NCBI GenBank assembly: GCA_019614645.1
Contig: JABWDB010000007.1
Coordinates: 8,817,501 to 8,881,500 of the forward strand
Length of the DNA: 64,000 bases
DNA from: Stratiolaelaps scimitus
Lineage: Eukaryota > Arthropoda > Arachnida > Mesostigmata > Laelapidae
Reading direction: 5' to 3'
The position numbers and the translations under genes are program-made. Shown here piece by piece: positions 13,001 to 28,000 of this stretch. Positions within the stretch are counted from its first letter, which is position 1, and each line of letters begins with the position of its first letter. A model generated the notes under the pieces. It had not been told where the DNA came from, did no database searches, and was given only the letters and a program-made list of their open reading frames with translations.

Positions 13001-16000
13001 CTGCCAGACGGGGCCAGCCACACCCTCGACCTTCGCGCTCGTCGCAGATCGTCATCTCTCACTTCTGCGGCAGTCGGGACGCCGGCGGCGGTCCGACCCG
13101 AACTGACACGACAGCAAGTGCAGCAGCCAGCAGAAGCAGCAGAATAGCGCACGATCGTTCGCCAAGTAAAGAAGTTCTTTACGCCAAGCAACGCCGTCGA
13201 AGAGAGATACCGACAACTGGTGTCTACCGGTGACCGCCGGCCCAGTCAGCACTCGTCGATGACAACAGCGAGAGACAGAGAGAGGCAAGTGAGAGAAAAT
13301 GGTGGAAAACACCCATCAAAGTCTCTCGGCTCTCGCTTCCTCACCCATTCAACATCATCTCAAACGTACCTTAGCTATAGGGACCCAAACGCCTCCTTAG
13401 CTCATAGGGAGAAAAGTGGGGCATTCGTTGCGTAAGTCTCCTCGTTCAATCTGAACAGACACGTGGCGAGTGGTGAAACGGCTTGGTCAGCCTCTGGACG
13501 CAATTCTGTGTGACTATGTATCTGTCTTGTTTTTAATGTTACTTGTACGCTGATCTGATATTATAAACGGCGCCTAGACTTGTACAGCCTTTGCAATAGT
13601 CGATAGTATAGGGAGAAAATCGTTTACTTGTAGGTTCCCTGAGTTCCTTACTTTCACTTGTGTAGATAAGCAGGATGTGTCAGGAAACATTGTCAGTAGT
13701 TGTTTGATATGCTATATCTAAACGGACTCACCATGGACAAGCGATCGATGTACACCAGTCGTATAGTTATCTGCTCATGGGCATGGCATTGGTGAATTCG
13801 TTTGGTTGTATTAAGTAACCACAACTGTCATACAGGGATTTTCACGTTTGCACTCCAATCATGCAGATGCGGACATGTTGTCCGCATCTGCCTTATTCAA
13901 CGAAGCTCTAACGTCCATAGACGGCCCCTCCACGCCGAGGTTCCCTACCTCAAACTCATGCCACAATGAATAGAAAGAAAAGCTGCTTTGTGTCCCCTCC
14001 GCCATTCTGCCATCTTCGCCTAGCCCAGCATTGTTGTCAGTTCGCGTTCGTTCTCTGCTCGAGCGATGCCGGGCTGAGTTAGTCCAGACTCCACCAGCTA
14101 CCAACAGCCGCCCCTTCCGGACTTCTCTACAAAGAGAGCTTTTGAGTAGTTAGACAGACGGAGAAGCAACGCCGGAATAACAACCCCTTACCACCTCACA
14201 GCCAACGCATCCAGATAGAGCCAGGGTGGCTGCCAGCGTCCCCGTGCTCGATCTCATTCCGAGTTCTCAAAGCCCCCTTTTTTAAAAAACTTTCTTTGCA
14301 CGAGCCCGCATTGCGACGACACTTGTGCGATTTGTCTGAGAGCTGGCAGTCCCAGCCTTGCACACATACACATATCGGTGCGCGACGCAAGAGAAATGCA
14401 TCGTTACGGAACACCACATGGGGCTGTGCATTGAAGAACGAAGGAAGCAAGCAAGCATATGTGCAATTATCTATACACATACATATTCATATACACTGGA
14501 GGATGTGGGGAATAGGCTAGTAGGAATCAGACAGAAGGCGGCAGATAGCAGAAGATAATACTTTCACTTTGGAAAAACTAGGTTTCCTTATATATATATA
14601 TATATTTAACAGAGTGCGCCATACAGACACGTACCGTATTGATGCCCGTATATGTTTCTCTCTCTCTCTCTCTCTCTGTCCCTGATTTACAACCAATCGA
14701 TGAAAGGCTGCGCATGAGTAAACGCTATATGATCAGCGACCCTTTTGCACAATCCACAAAACCACGACGATATGTATGCCTCAGCTTTAAGCATATTAAT
14801 TGACGAAACCAACAGTATCACCTGTAGAGTCGCCTGACTGATTACTAATATATATGTAGTATACCCTCTCAAGCATCGAATTTACATCGAACGAGATCAT
14901 TTGCAATAAAAGCAACACTCTCATCAAGACGTTCACGCAATAGTTAGAATATAGAGATGTGTGTTGACCTGACGCTAGCGACAATAATTCGTCGACTGCA
15001 ACCAGCCGTTCGACAATGTATCAGATTCAGATGGCTGAGTGGAGTACGTCCTTTCAAACAGAAACGCTCTTCCATAGAATACGCACAATGGTGGCCAAAG
15101 ACAGTGATCAATCAATAGGTAAGTGCATCCTGCAGATGAAATATTGAATATTAATATATATTTTTATAATGATTGGTTGCGGTGTCATTTGCGTCACACG
15201 TCAATTCCAGGGCAGCTTTCAGCTCTGTGCACCCAACAGCGGTCCTCAGGATACTAAAGATACAGTGATGATATAAATATTTTTCTTTTCTATCGATTGA
15301 GTCTCCATTGAGACAACAATATTCTCATCTGGCTGGATGCATTTAAAAGGTAAATGATATCATAAGCATGTTAGACGCTACGTTCCATTCTGGGATTTTT
15401 GTAATTGTAACGGGAGTGCCTCGTCGAGGTTGGCCCTCGTCCTAACTAATACAGTTTGGCTGTTGTCCCTATGATCATAGATTAAGTATTTGATGTCTTC
15501 AGACGGATCTATTTTGCTGCAGGAATACTCAATATCGCAAGCCATGGCGTTTTCAACCCCATCTTGTTTTGCATTGTAACACATATGGAGTGCGCATTAG
15601 TCACCATTTGGCTGAAATAACCTATAAGGTAGATGCTATTATAGATATATGATAGATACTATATTATAGATATTAGGTAGATGCTATTAATTATTAATTC
15701 ATATTAGTTGCGTTGTGTGGGTGTTATAATAAGCAGGATCCCTGAGAATGTCTTACACTTTGCCACCTGAGCGGTAGCCCTTGCACAGCTTTCGTAGGGT
15801 CTCCGTCCGTAATTTTCACATGCCTTTCCGGTGACGGTGCTTTTCGGAGATAGGACCCGATAGAAGATGACTCCGTCAAAGGTCGTGGCAATATAATGAG
15901 CATTCTTCATCTCCGCCAAATCTGTTCACCTATCTCAGGTCCAGCTGTTTCACTTGGGTATAAATATTGGCGGTTGGGTTGCACCATGAAATTTGAGCCA

Positions 16001-19000
16001 TATCTCAACAATCGTGAGAATACGTTTCATGGTCGCTTCCATCTAAGAACAATAGCCTAAATGTTGCTCACAAAGAGAAACGCGGACGTCTGCCTGTTCC
16101 AACCACACTTCGCGTGGCACCCATTTGGCGCAGAATCTCCCTCACGCAAATAGCGTCCTTGACGATGCGCCGAACCACTGAAGTACGACAGTTCTATGTA
16201 GCTCGCTAGCGGAAGCAGAGACCAGTGATTCAGAACACTGGGAACACAATTTGCCTACTGCTTCGTGCCGTTTTTGAGCATCGTTCCGATCACCTCCAGT
16301 TGCACTTTGGCAGTTCGCCTCTCCTGCCTTAAACTTCCCACACATCAAAACCAAAACACAACCAAATCACCAAATCTGAGTGAATTAGACCAAGGCTGTG
16401 GTCTTGTAAAATGGCGAATTTGATAAAAGGCTCTTCGAGGGAAATGAGCATTTGAATTTTTTCTTAGCATCCACTGCTGGAAACTTCCACCAGATGTGTG
16501 AACACAGTTCTAGAAGAAGAATTGCCGGGCTGATTCTCAGCCAACATTGAACTCCACGGTACACATTAGGAATCTTAGTTTTGGTTTGAAAACAACACAG
16601 ACATTAATGCAAATGGCTCCTTGAAGATCCTGCGGGTCTCCTTCAGTCTAAGACCGAAATTCGGCTCAGCATTTTTATCATCGAGAACGCCATGATTAGG
16701 AAAGGGGTTTCACCTAAGTTTCTTTCTTTTTTTATCGACCAATTTTTCACGAGTTGATCACGAAATCACCAGTCCGCTTTGTTTTCGTTGTGGTTCACAC
16801 ACAATCGAGGGACCGGATGAATTCGGATCGATAGTCCCCAATCGCGTGCCCTATCGAAGACTGGTGGGGATAACGATATGTAAAATGGGAACTAATAGCA
16901 TCCTCGAGGAAGCATTTGACCAAACTGACTTTCAAAATTCAATCAGAGGCTTGCAAAGACAAAAAAACGATTCGAATTGGGTCTCCAACCAAGCTACATA
17001 CATACAAATATGCATAAACAACACGGGCCGTGGAAACATCGTAGATACTTCAGCGATGGAAGCATCGAACGGTGTTCCGCGCCATTAAACACGGGGGAGA
17101 GAGAGAATACACCATTGTATGTGAGATAACAGCGTAAATCTCACAGTTGGATTGAAGGAAGAGCTAGATGGGCTCTCTCATGCTGTCAGTACTTGGAGCA
17201 CGCCTCAGGCACTTACCTTGACCTATTTTATAGTTTCGTCATTTTATCAAAATCTCAGACACCTTCCGTGGAAAATGCAGATTTATAACAAACAAGAGCA
17301 ATCAATAGAAAGTTGTCGTTGTTTTCTCGTTATATATATATATATATATATATTTCAACTCCATCACATATTATCCCATAACTCGGACTGGATACGAATG
17401 TAATTTTTTTTTATCCCCGGACGACAGTTAAAACAAAGCAAAGCCCATTGTCTGCATAACCCAGTCCCGCTTTGCTCACAGTTCTTTGTGACGGATGAGA
17501 GCGAATCCTCGCTTTCAAAAGACAAGCCATCCTTTGGCTCGGTTACACAAGCCCTAACCCTTATGTTGATACCCACATCCAGCACGCCAAGCAGATGCAG
17601 TTGGTTAGCTCAAACTGAGCGCGGACAGAGTCAAAATGAAAGCTTGCTTATTTTGAACCGGGCTATACCTCTCAAAGTAATCCCCACCCAAATGAATGTA
17701 TCATTTAAAACCCTGACCGGAACTCTAGCAAATGTGTTCACATTGTATTCTAGACAATACGATCACATATTTGTTCAATGGACGCATGCCCAGTTGGATG
17801 GGCATTTACCATCTGAACAGTGGACGAAACTCACGCTTCCTGCTATCTTTTTTTCGTAAATAACCTAGTATTTTCGACCTCTTCGAAATTATCGATAGGT
17901 TTATGGAAATGTACTTACGGAATGCATTATTATTTGCAGGCGAATCAAGAGACACACGTTTCTCGAGAAGAGGTGGAGAGGAATTATTGTTGACAATTAT
18001 TGACTTGGGTGGAGATGAATTATTATTGCCTGTATGTATTACTGTATGTTTGAATAAATTATGGCCACTAAAAAAAAAAATTATTATTGCCCGTTATTGA
18101 CCTCTTTAGGCGCTGAAGAGGTCAATAACGGCCACTGGAATTCTTAGGGTGTATCTTAGGGTGCTGGTTGCTACAGACGTTGGCATGTTTGACATGGAAA
18201 CATACTCTGGCCAGTCTTTATATCCGTGTATTGGTTTGTGCTATACATAAAAAGATCAACGATATAACACAATACCTTGTGTATATACACATCTATATTC
18301 TCACCCAACCAAACAAATACATCAGCAATATTTTCATACTTAAAATGAAGAGAAGAGTTAAAGAGAAGTTCGAAAAAAAGTCTTAGATTCCTTTTCAATG
18401 GAAAATACTATAAGTGAGGTTACAAACGCTATTTATATAGACAAAATCCAAGCTATTGCGTAGGTCGCAAGTTCACAGTAGAACTTAGAATAAATCGTCC
18501 AACGGCGATGATGGAAAACAATGTTCTTACATTTGTTTGTAACGAATATCATCGTTGAAACACCTCGATGAGAGGAAGAGCCAGCCGGAGACATCTTTGC
18601 CAACAGTTGGTTGCCCCCAAAGCAATTATTCTGTTGTCAGCATTGACGGATCGATACATACTTGTGCCAGAATGCTTATCAAGTATCTATCGTTTTCCCT
18701 GTCCTTGATCGCCCAAACCACGAATGGCCGTGTTGATTATCTTCTATTGTGACCACAAAACAACCATGTTTAGCCGTGTTCAACACATTTCATGATCCTC
18801 AACCCCAGGCCGAATATAGCCGAGCATCAGTAATAGAGAGAAATCGAAGTCCCCCGCTATATTCTAACCATCGAACTGCTGCAGAGATACAACTGCACTA
18901 ATGAGGGGATTTAACCTCTCGTCGCTTATGGCCTGCCGTTCAGGCAGTTCTAACCTCTAATTTGGCCTTATGCAAGCGATTTGTTTTGTTGGCACCGGCT

Positions 19001-22000
19001 GTTCGAAGCATACGCCTGTATTTATCTAGCATGCTTCCGAATATTCATGTTGTAAAAGCTGAAGGTTAAATTGGTGTCCCGCGAGGTCAGCCGGACCTCG
19101 TTGCCTTCAGCCGGAATTCCACAGACATTCCGTGGCATGCAAAGATGTCATGGGAATGCCTTAATTTAGATGCGTCGTGAACTTTTCCTTGGGAAAACCC
19201 AAGCTCTGATAAGTAGAGGACTAGGCAGAGAGTTTCGTGACCCAGATGTTCGTCGCTTGTTGCGCAATAATTTCTGTGGTCAGCGCTCATGAAAAGTTGA
19301 TTTTAGTCATCTTGTCATCCCCGGCGACATTCGGACAGCGGTGTCAGAGATGCTATCTAGGAGCACTTTGCTGCTGGACGTACCGACAGTGGTGGACTCT
19401 CTAGTTCGATTGTAAACAACTCCCTTCATGACTTTCTTGACTAACCAGAACTCACCGTTGTTTGACGATGAGCGTTAGTAACACGATCGAGCTTTGCCGA
19501 ATCGGCAATGCTTGTAAGGACTGATAACGTAACTATAACAAATACAGTGCAACCAGACTGGGAAGGCGTACCTGCGTTATCGTTTGTCATCCTCTGTGAT
19601 AAAAACCACGTAAATATGTCTATAGCAGTAAATATTTCTACAAACGCTCCACATAATCTGTTTCGCGCACAACTAAACTCCGCAAAGGAAGCAATATTCA
19701 AAAAAATCTATACCGGTATATCAAACTATAATATAATAGTAGCCGTAGCAGTGTTCACAGCACCGATGCCGGTTAAGGAAAGCTAGCCGAGGGGCAGCTA
19801 ATCGACAACTAAATAATAGCATACAAATAGTAGCAGCACCGTGTGCCGCAGTGTGCGACCTTATCGTCCTTGAGTTGAATTCGACGCTTGCCACATTCGT
19901 ATTAGTTGCCCGATAATTCCAGCTAATTCACACGTTTTGTACGTTTGTACTACGCCGATGTGGGGTCTGCGTAGTATCGTCGCTATTCGAGTTGGACGTT
20001 TGTCCGCACCGAGCGCATCATGCGAGAGAGAAGGCAGTGTAGCCCACACTCACGCAAGCACTTGCATTTCTTTAATATGCACCCTGGTATAACCACCCAG
20101 TTCCTTCAACTACCTCGCCACCTTACGCCATCCTATGCTCGCCTCTTCTTGGCCTCGACCCCGCAATTCTCCTTCTCTTTGCTTGGCAGAACCTTACGCT
20201 GCTTCATCCCGTTACCCACCCCGTGCCAGAGGTATGCTTGTCCCTGCTGCCCTCCCGTCCTTAAGTGCTTATACCCCCATATGCACTGGCAGCATCATAT
20301 CTGTGTATGTGTGTCTGTCGTGTGCTGTGTGCTATCTCGTAGTTTAGCGACTCCCGCTGCAGTTGAGTGTTGAGTGCATCATCTTGCAGCCATTCTCTCG
20401 GACAGCGTCTGTTTTCGCTCTTGTGCTTCTCGGACCGCTGCTGCTGTTGCTGCTGCTGTTGCTGCTGCTGCTGGTGTTCCTGCTATCTTTCTTTCTATCC
20501 CTTTTTCGCTTCGCTTTTGGTGTCGGGCGGTCTTCGGTGCCGGGCCATTGTCGCGTCTGCACAGCCGTGGCGCGCCATAGCTGGCTGGAACGTAACGCAC
20601 GCCATTGCTGCGTTCGCGTCGTAGGCTGCTCACCCGCCGCCTTTCGCTCTTTCTATCCTCTCTTTCTCGCTCTCATTTGCCTCTCATTGGCCGCTTTGCT
20701 TCTGCGGACGACCGACGCCGACGGTTCAAAGTCCAGAGTGAACCAACTGCAACTGCTTAATGGGCGTCATCATCAACACGACCGCCACCACCCACGAAAG
20801 CAACACCACCTCCGCTACCACTATGACCAGCATCATTACGTCATCAGCATCAACAACAGCAACATTGTGAAGGTCCCGCAAAAGTGTAAACTGTAGGGGA
20901 AGCCAGTGGTAGTCTGCCTCTGCCTTCCGGACCGGCTGAGCGTGCGAGCGTTCTCGTCGACGGTCCTTGTGCCCATCGCAATGGCACTGCATCAGCGGCT
21001 GTTGCCGCCAACGTCGGAGTGACGGCGCAGCTCACTGACTGCTACCTCCGCTACGTAGTGTACACCACTGCTACACCACCCACTACTGACTGCCCCACTG
21101 GTGAGTCCATGATGGCGGTGCTCGTTATGCGGTCGCCAGCTCGCCGTCGTAGTCTTCCTCGCTCACTCTTCCGCGGGCCTCGTCCGTCCAGTGCCGAGAG
21201 AGCCGTGATACGACGATACGACCAGCCCGACACCATCCCCCCCTTTTCTCAGACTGCCCCTCGGCACTCACCATAGACTCACCCCAACGGCCCCCTTCTC
21301 CTACTCCCAGCTATTCGTACGGGCATGGGATGGAGCGGTCGTCCTGCTGCTGCCCGCTCACTCTACCGTATTTTTCCTCGGGTTCGTCGTCAGCTGTGTT
21401 CGCGTGGACGCCGCGCCATACCAGCACGCGTACTATAGCCGGTGGCGCGCGCTATAGCTTCTACTGCTTCTGCTGCTAGACCGAAGACCGAGGACGATGG
21501 CGCTATCTCAGGCTCCTTTTTGCTAATGTCCTGTCTCCCCTTCGTCCGACGCCACCTTTTCCAGCACCGCCGCTACCACTACCAGCACTCTCGTACGGAC
21601 GGCGGACGCTGCGGTGGTGGTTTTCGGACGTCCGTCCCGAAACTGCGGTTCCTCTAACAGCACGTCACAGTCAGCCAGTGCCACCGCTTCGGGGCGACGA
21701 GCGAGATGAGAAGTATGGGGGGTGTTCCCGATCCAGCTGCAGCAGTCCGATGTCCGAGCTTGCGAGCGAATAGAACATTGCCTGCCACTCTCGTGCAGTA
21801 GTGGTGTCGGACAGTCCTCGACAGAACCGCCCATCGCGTGACCACTCGAAAGCCCACCATTGGACAGATCTGGAAATTCGGCACAATTGCCGAGTGCGCC
21901 GTGGTACGTGGGATTGGATCAGGAAAGAGAGCCGCTCGTTTGTGCTGCCCTTGAGGTAATGTGATATATGAAAGTGTGTCTTTTAATCTTGCTCCTCTCG

Positions 22001-25000
22001 CGCAACTACTCGCCGAGAATATCTGTGGTACAATACTCCGTGATATTAGCGGGAATATTAGTAGATTCAGGGGAAATTTGAGGAGACGTGTCCGCGGCGC
22101 TCTCGGCAGATGATGTGCTTCGAATTTTTTTGCTGAGGTATAGGAGCTCCTTTGAGAGCGACCGCGTTTAACACAATGCAGATATTTCCTCCTACGAATC
22201 GGCTAATAAGCACTGAGTGCACCATCAGGCTAAGATGTTGCATCAGGCCTGCTCTGTATTCTTTCTCTCTCTATCTCTCTCTCCCTCTATGTGTTCCCAC
22301 AAGTATACCCAAAAGCAAGCAGGACCTCGTACGCATCTGCCACGGGCAGAATAGAGGGTGCCGCTCTTTCAGAGTCGAGCCTAGTGGCGTGGTGCAATCG
22401 TGTGAACTTTGCAACTGGAGGTGCATGGCGAGTTTGATCCCCACCGTTGCACATTTGCATTTAAAGGTCCGTCTTACTAAGCAGTGCAAAAGCTATACGG
22501 TGGATGTTAAATGTTGGCTGCGAATCAGCCTGAAAACACCCATAAACATATTCATGGGATGACCTGTCAGATTCCCCCAGGGCATACCCGTACGTAGCCG
22601 ATAGAGACCGCTACCCGCTGTCCGTGTCCACGTCACACAGAGAACGTTCGTACTCTCGTCCGGCCGGTTCCCTTTTAACAGGCAGCCACATAACAGCAGG
22701 CGGCAGCAAGCCAATCTCTGTTAACAGACGCAGTGAAAAGTGAGGCCAGCATCGCAAAAATGGCGTCGGGCCAGCTCGGGTGAATCGTGCGCTACACCGT
22801 GAACTTCACGTTCATCAAAGGTGAAAATATTACCTCTCAATATTAAATAGCTGCTTCGTCTGGCTGAGTTCGCTCTGAACCAGCTCTCCGCATGGGTGTG
22901 CACGCGATTGAAGTTCAACGTTGTTTTCTAGTGAGATCGGTTCGTAGTGGGTTCTCTATTGAAGAACAAGAACCCACACCAGCAGCACAGATAAGCGATA
23001 GCCACCCAGGGGTACAGCGCCAACAGGAGCCGATGGGAATAATGCACCGAGAACGACACTGGCCGAGGTCCACACCCCACACAATGTATCCGGCTCATTA
23101 GTCATTGGGAACTCAATCCGGTTGCGTTTTGACACGAACGATATCTTTGACGATAAGTAAGGGCATGACGCTACACATATATAATTTCACATAGAAATAT
23201 GTAAATATGTATATATTTCATCGCTGCTATTGTCTACTACGATTGCAGCCTGTGATTCGGGATCGCGTTCGTCGATGGCGGTGACGACGGTTCTACAATA
23301 GGAACCGTAGTTATTGTGTTTCTCCATATGATACACGCTGTAATTAAGCTGTTTGCGTTACGTGAGGACTGAAACTGTGAAGAACATTTCAATTGTCTAA
23401 ATGTCCAGTGGGACCGTAGGTGCAAACTAACTCGTCCATATAAAGTTAATAGTGAGCGACAATGCATTTGAGGTCGGTGGTTGTGGTGGTGCTACTGCTG
23501 TTAATATATATAAATACATATATAACCTAATTCGGACAAGATGTCAAATTTCACGTACGGTCCCAATGGACACATACGGCATTTAAAATCGTTTTCACAT
23601 TTTCAGCCTTCACACAACGCAAACAGCTTAATTACTGCGTGCGGAGGGACACAATAAGTACGACTCCTATTGCAGAATCGTCGTCACCGCCATCGACGAA
23701 CGGGATCCCCAATGACAGGCTATAATCGTCAATATACAATAGCAATGATGGACGTATTATGAGTAAGAACACGGCGGCACGACCAGCGAACCATTGTACA
23801 AATGGCCACACAGCATTATCAGAACGAGCAAACTTGCGTAACCAAAAGCGACATCGCTGTGTTAATAGGGCATGTTGTTGATCATTGTTCAATGGGACAA
23901 ATAGTTAGCTTCGTTGATTACGCGATTCACAGTCTCGTCGATAAATGAAAACAACAAACGAGGCAGTCGGCACCGCAACAAGACAATGATGACCTTTTGG
24001 AGAGGGGTACAACTGTTATTGCTAAAGCGATATTGGATTGAATTAAATTAAGTGCGCCCCGTCGCTGCTCCGAACACTGTTTTACGTTGAGACGAGGGGG
24101 TCCGCCCTTGAGTATCATCGTCGCTGTTCGCTACAGCGATTCGTAAAACTATTTCGCCTATGGTGAGAAAGAAAGCTGTATAGCAGAAGCAATTGAAGGG
24201 AAAAATAGGAACCCGACCACTATAGTCTACCGCCCTCATCCAAGCTGCCAGGTGGATCAGAACAAAATTCGATAGTCCCGAGGAGGCTGGGAATAGCTGG
24301 GTGGGGTAACAAGAAGCCTGCGATGTGCACAGTGCGAGACAGGCTCCTTGGGCAAAGGGTGCCAGGCTCGCCTCGGAAGTGACGAGCTAGATTCGAGTAG
24401 CAGGCCGAACCCGAGTATAGCTCTCGAATCTCGGATCATCAGCCTGAGTTCGCTCAGAGAACAACATGTGGCCTTGTTGTTTCCTGTTCCTCCCAAGAGA
24501 ACAGACCTCCCTCTCCCTTTTTTAGATGATTCAGCGAACCGTCGAAACACAACCCATCAGCAAATCGAGTTCTGGCTTGACACTGTCGTAAATCTCTAAT
24601 AGCACGAACAATTGATTGCAACGTCCCCAGATATATAAGGGAAGACTTTGATAGTTTTTCAACCTTATTAAAATTGGTTGTCTGCGTATGTAGCTGCGAG
24701 GAACTTCCATTATTTTCATATGATGAATTATCCCGTGTGGCCTTCAGTCGGCACCGTCGACTTCGCAAGCGTTGGACAATCGGCTCTCAGGTGTTGCACT
24801 AATTAGTGTGCTGTATCAGTCAGTACTTGCCAATTGGAATAAGCAGAATTTATACGGTGGCGCTTTGTCCCATCCTGGCTGCAAATCAAGCCGAATCGGC
24901 TAGCCAAGGCGAAGCAAGGCATCTCGGGTATGGGTAGCAATCGCGTACGCGTTGCTGCAACAATTCGCGCTGGCAGCGGAGATCACAACGGCAACCGAGG

Positions 25001-28000
25001 TAGAGAATGGGGGTTGGCCTTTAAGGAGGCGGGGAAAACGTTTCAGGGTGAACAGAGCTAGAGGTCCACCCAGATGGGCAACTTGTTACCCTGCGACATA
25101 AAGTACACAGCAGTAGTAACGTCGCGTCATAAACGACGTTATGCGCTAATATCGCGCGCCGCGTCACATTATTAAGATCCCACACGCACGGAGCAGAGCA
25201 CTGTCTGGGGACTATCATCACTCAAAGGGGACACGGCCAAGCCGTGTTTTCTTGGACGCACAGCAGCAAAGAGGACCATCAATATCACTGGCCAGATCAT
25301 TGGATACGATCACAGCGCACAACAACGACGACGACAACGACAACAAAATATAATCACACAGCAAATAGGCGAAAGGAATATGGTGGCTATGACAATAGCT
25401 ATTGGACACTGGCGTACAGCGAATAGAACATAAAGGATTCAAGGCCCCGGCGGGCAACATATAATTGCATTATATTTGTAAAACGAACACGTACAAGAAC
25501 ACAGTGACAGTAGGACAACTGATTTATCAGCTCTTTTTATCTCAAGTTCTGAGTAGCGAAGGAACGTTTATCTGGCATCTGAAAAGCAGAAGTCTGTTAA
25601 TAGCTAATGCTTCGCTGGGATCGACTTCTTTTATAGGTTTCGTTGTTTTTATTTAGTAGCGCATCGATATCCAAACATGCAATTCAGAAATAAACCGATG
25701 TGAGTTTGGAAGAAAAATTTTAGTAAGGGCTGCAGTCTCTCAGTCATGATTCTTGCGCAACCGTCCCATTTCTTTAGGCGCGTTTCCGATCCACATTGAA
25801 CGTGCTACACAAAGTGATATCGTCGTTATATTTGCGTAAAATCTCTTTCTAAGGTTTGCCCATTTCTGGAAGACTTGTGCGCGAGAGATATAATAATTCC
25901 TCACCGAACAATATGGGCCAAGACGTTTATCGGGCTAGCGCTCCAGGTTTGCCAGATAGATTTACCGTGTAGTCATAGTCTAGGTGCTTTCAACACATAC
26001 ATGTAAGTGTCTTCCACTTGGGGGAAGGCTATGAAAAGAAGAGTCCCTTTGTGATTTTGTGTGTCATTGTTTATGCCTTTGTATGTGCTTGTGGCCATTT
26101 ATTAAGCGTACATAAGCATACACCCCACTTTATATTACAGCAACACAAACTCCGTGGAAAATAAACAGCATTGAATTTCGCCGTAACTGCCAGTATAAGC
26201 GGATCGTTCTGGATCTTAATGAAATATGGCCACACTGAAAGTAATTTCGGAAGAGTAGCACTTTTCATAGAGTTGTCATATACACGACATATCTAATGCC
26301 TCGCCTAACGCCTAGAACCACGAGCGACCTCGTCTCCTTCGAATTCGCTTTACGCTGGGTGACCACCACCGCAACCCGTGCATCGAGCACAACCGCAATT
26401 TGAGCTGTCGAGAACATTTTGCTACAAAGCGTCCGGGAATCGGACGAGTATATCGTATATGAATATGAACTGGGCGTCCGAAAGGTTTATCTACGGGGCT
26501 CGAGCGTAGAACTTTTCCTCCGTGTCAGATGGGTAAGTTACTGCCCGGAAAGACATTGCACAATACTGCGTGAAAAGGAACGAATCTCTCATTGTGACCT
26601 TCGTGCGTTGTCACTCAGCGTGCACGCTTGTTTTTTTCTGTAACAGCTGGAAGCGAGCAGTAGCATGGCCTTTCATGCACCTTGTATCTATCTGGCTGCA
26701 CTACATAAAGCTGCTTGCTTGCACAGGTCGACATGAGCCCCATCCCCGTTGGGGTAAGGTGTGCGAGGGGTCTGCACACACAGACGACAGTGCTAGGACA
26801 GAACATTGTCGAACACGACTTTAATAGGAACACAAACATCGAGAACCTCTCGCGAGCCGTGAATGTAGCAACCTAGACAAGGCAACCTGAATGTTGTATC
26901 GTGGGATGTCCCCGTCGCGCTTGTTGGCGGTCGTCGGCTCGGTAGCACTCTGTTGTTCGACTGACAACACAGCAGCCTATGGGAACAAACGGATTTCGTC
27001 ACCAGACGCATCTCGGGCAGGCGGGCGAATAAGCCCACCGATACGCGAGCCCACCATATGGTTCAGCGTAGAGAGGCATGGGACATTAAACATAATTACC
27101 CACACAAGCAAACGCGTGCATCCGATAAAGGGATGGTACGTCGGATCGGTTCCGTTGGTCGACTAACCCCAGGGGGGAAACGCACTGCGACCAATCGTGC
27201 GTCTACCACAGCCTATATTGTAGTGCATATATTTATCTAGCCACGCAATAGGAAGTATTGGTAAAGGTACAAGGGAGGCAATAACTCATTGAACAACGCT
27301 CAAAAATAACAACAACATTCGGTCATTTCCAACAACCACATAAACGAAACAAACCCTATATCCAATCACAATTTCTGCTACGATCGAGCCTGTTCTCGCC
27401 TGCGAATCCACCATAAATAGCACACTCGCGAGTTGATATTGCTAATCAACAATGCTAATCTCATTATATGACTATTCTCACATGCGTACACAATTGACAT
27501 AGTTATATCGCCGTCCGACAAAGCAGTGTTATTACTCCCAGGTAAATTTTGCAGCACCCCTAAGGCAAATCTAACAGATGCATTCATTTACCCATACCAT
27601 TTAACAATGATGTTCGAGTTCAGCCTTCAATACTGAACTATGACCTGGCTTTGGTGTCCCACAGGGATCATGCACATATTCTTCGATACTGCATGTTCCG
27701 GCGACAAGGAGAATGGAAGAGAGAAAACGACACTGTCTGCAAGGTTAATCCATGAGAGAAGGAAGTACACAAAGACCGCAATATGCATAGATGAAGCTGC
27801 TGCTTGCGGGCCGATAGCATCATCTCTTGCTTGAACTATTAACACGGCCTCAATGGACCTCAACAGCTTGGCACATAGGTACAAAACCGTATCCAGAACG
27901 ATGTTGTCTGTTCGAAATAAATCATCTGCGACGGCTTGCATCAATAGATGCTGCGTCAAAAAGTTTGAACGTGACCGAGCACGACCTTGTGGGCCGCACT

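Noticed and set aside
20363..20896. 177-codon frame with a leucine-rich stretch
   Set aside because: The hydrophobic run is encoded by a CTG repeat, and no homology or splice structure supports it.
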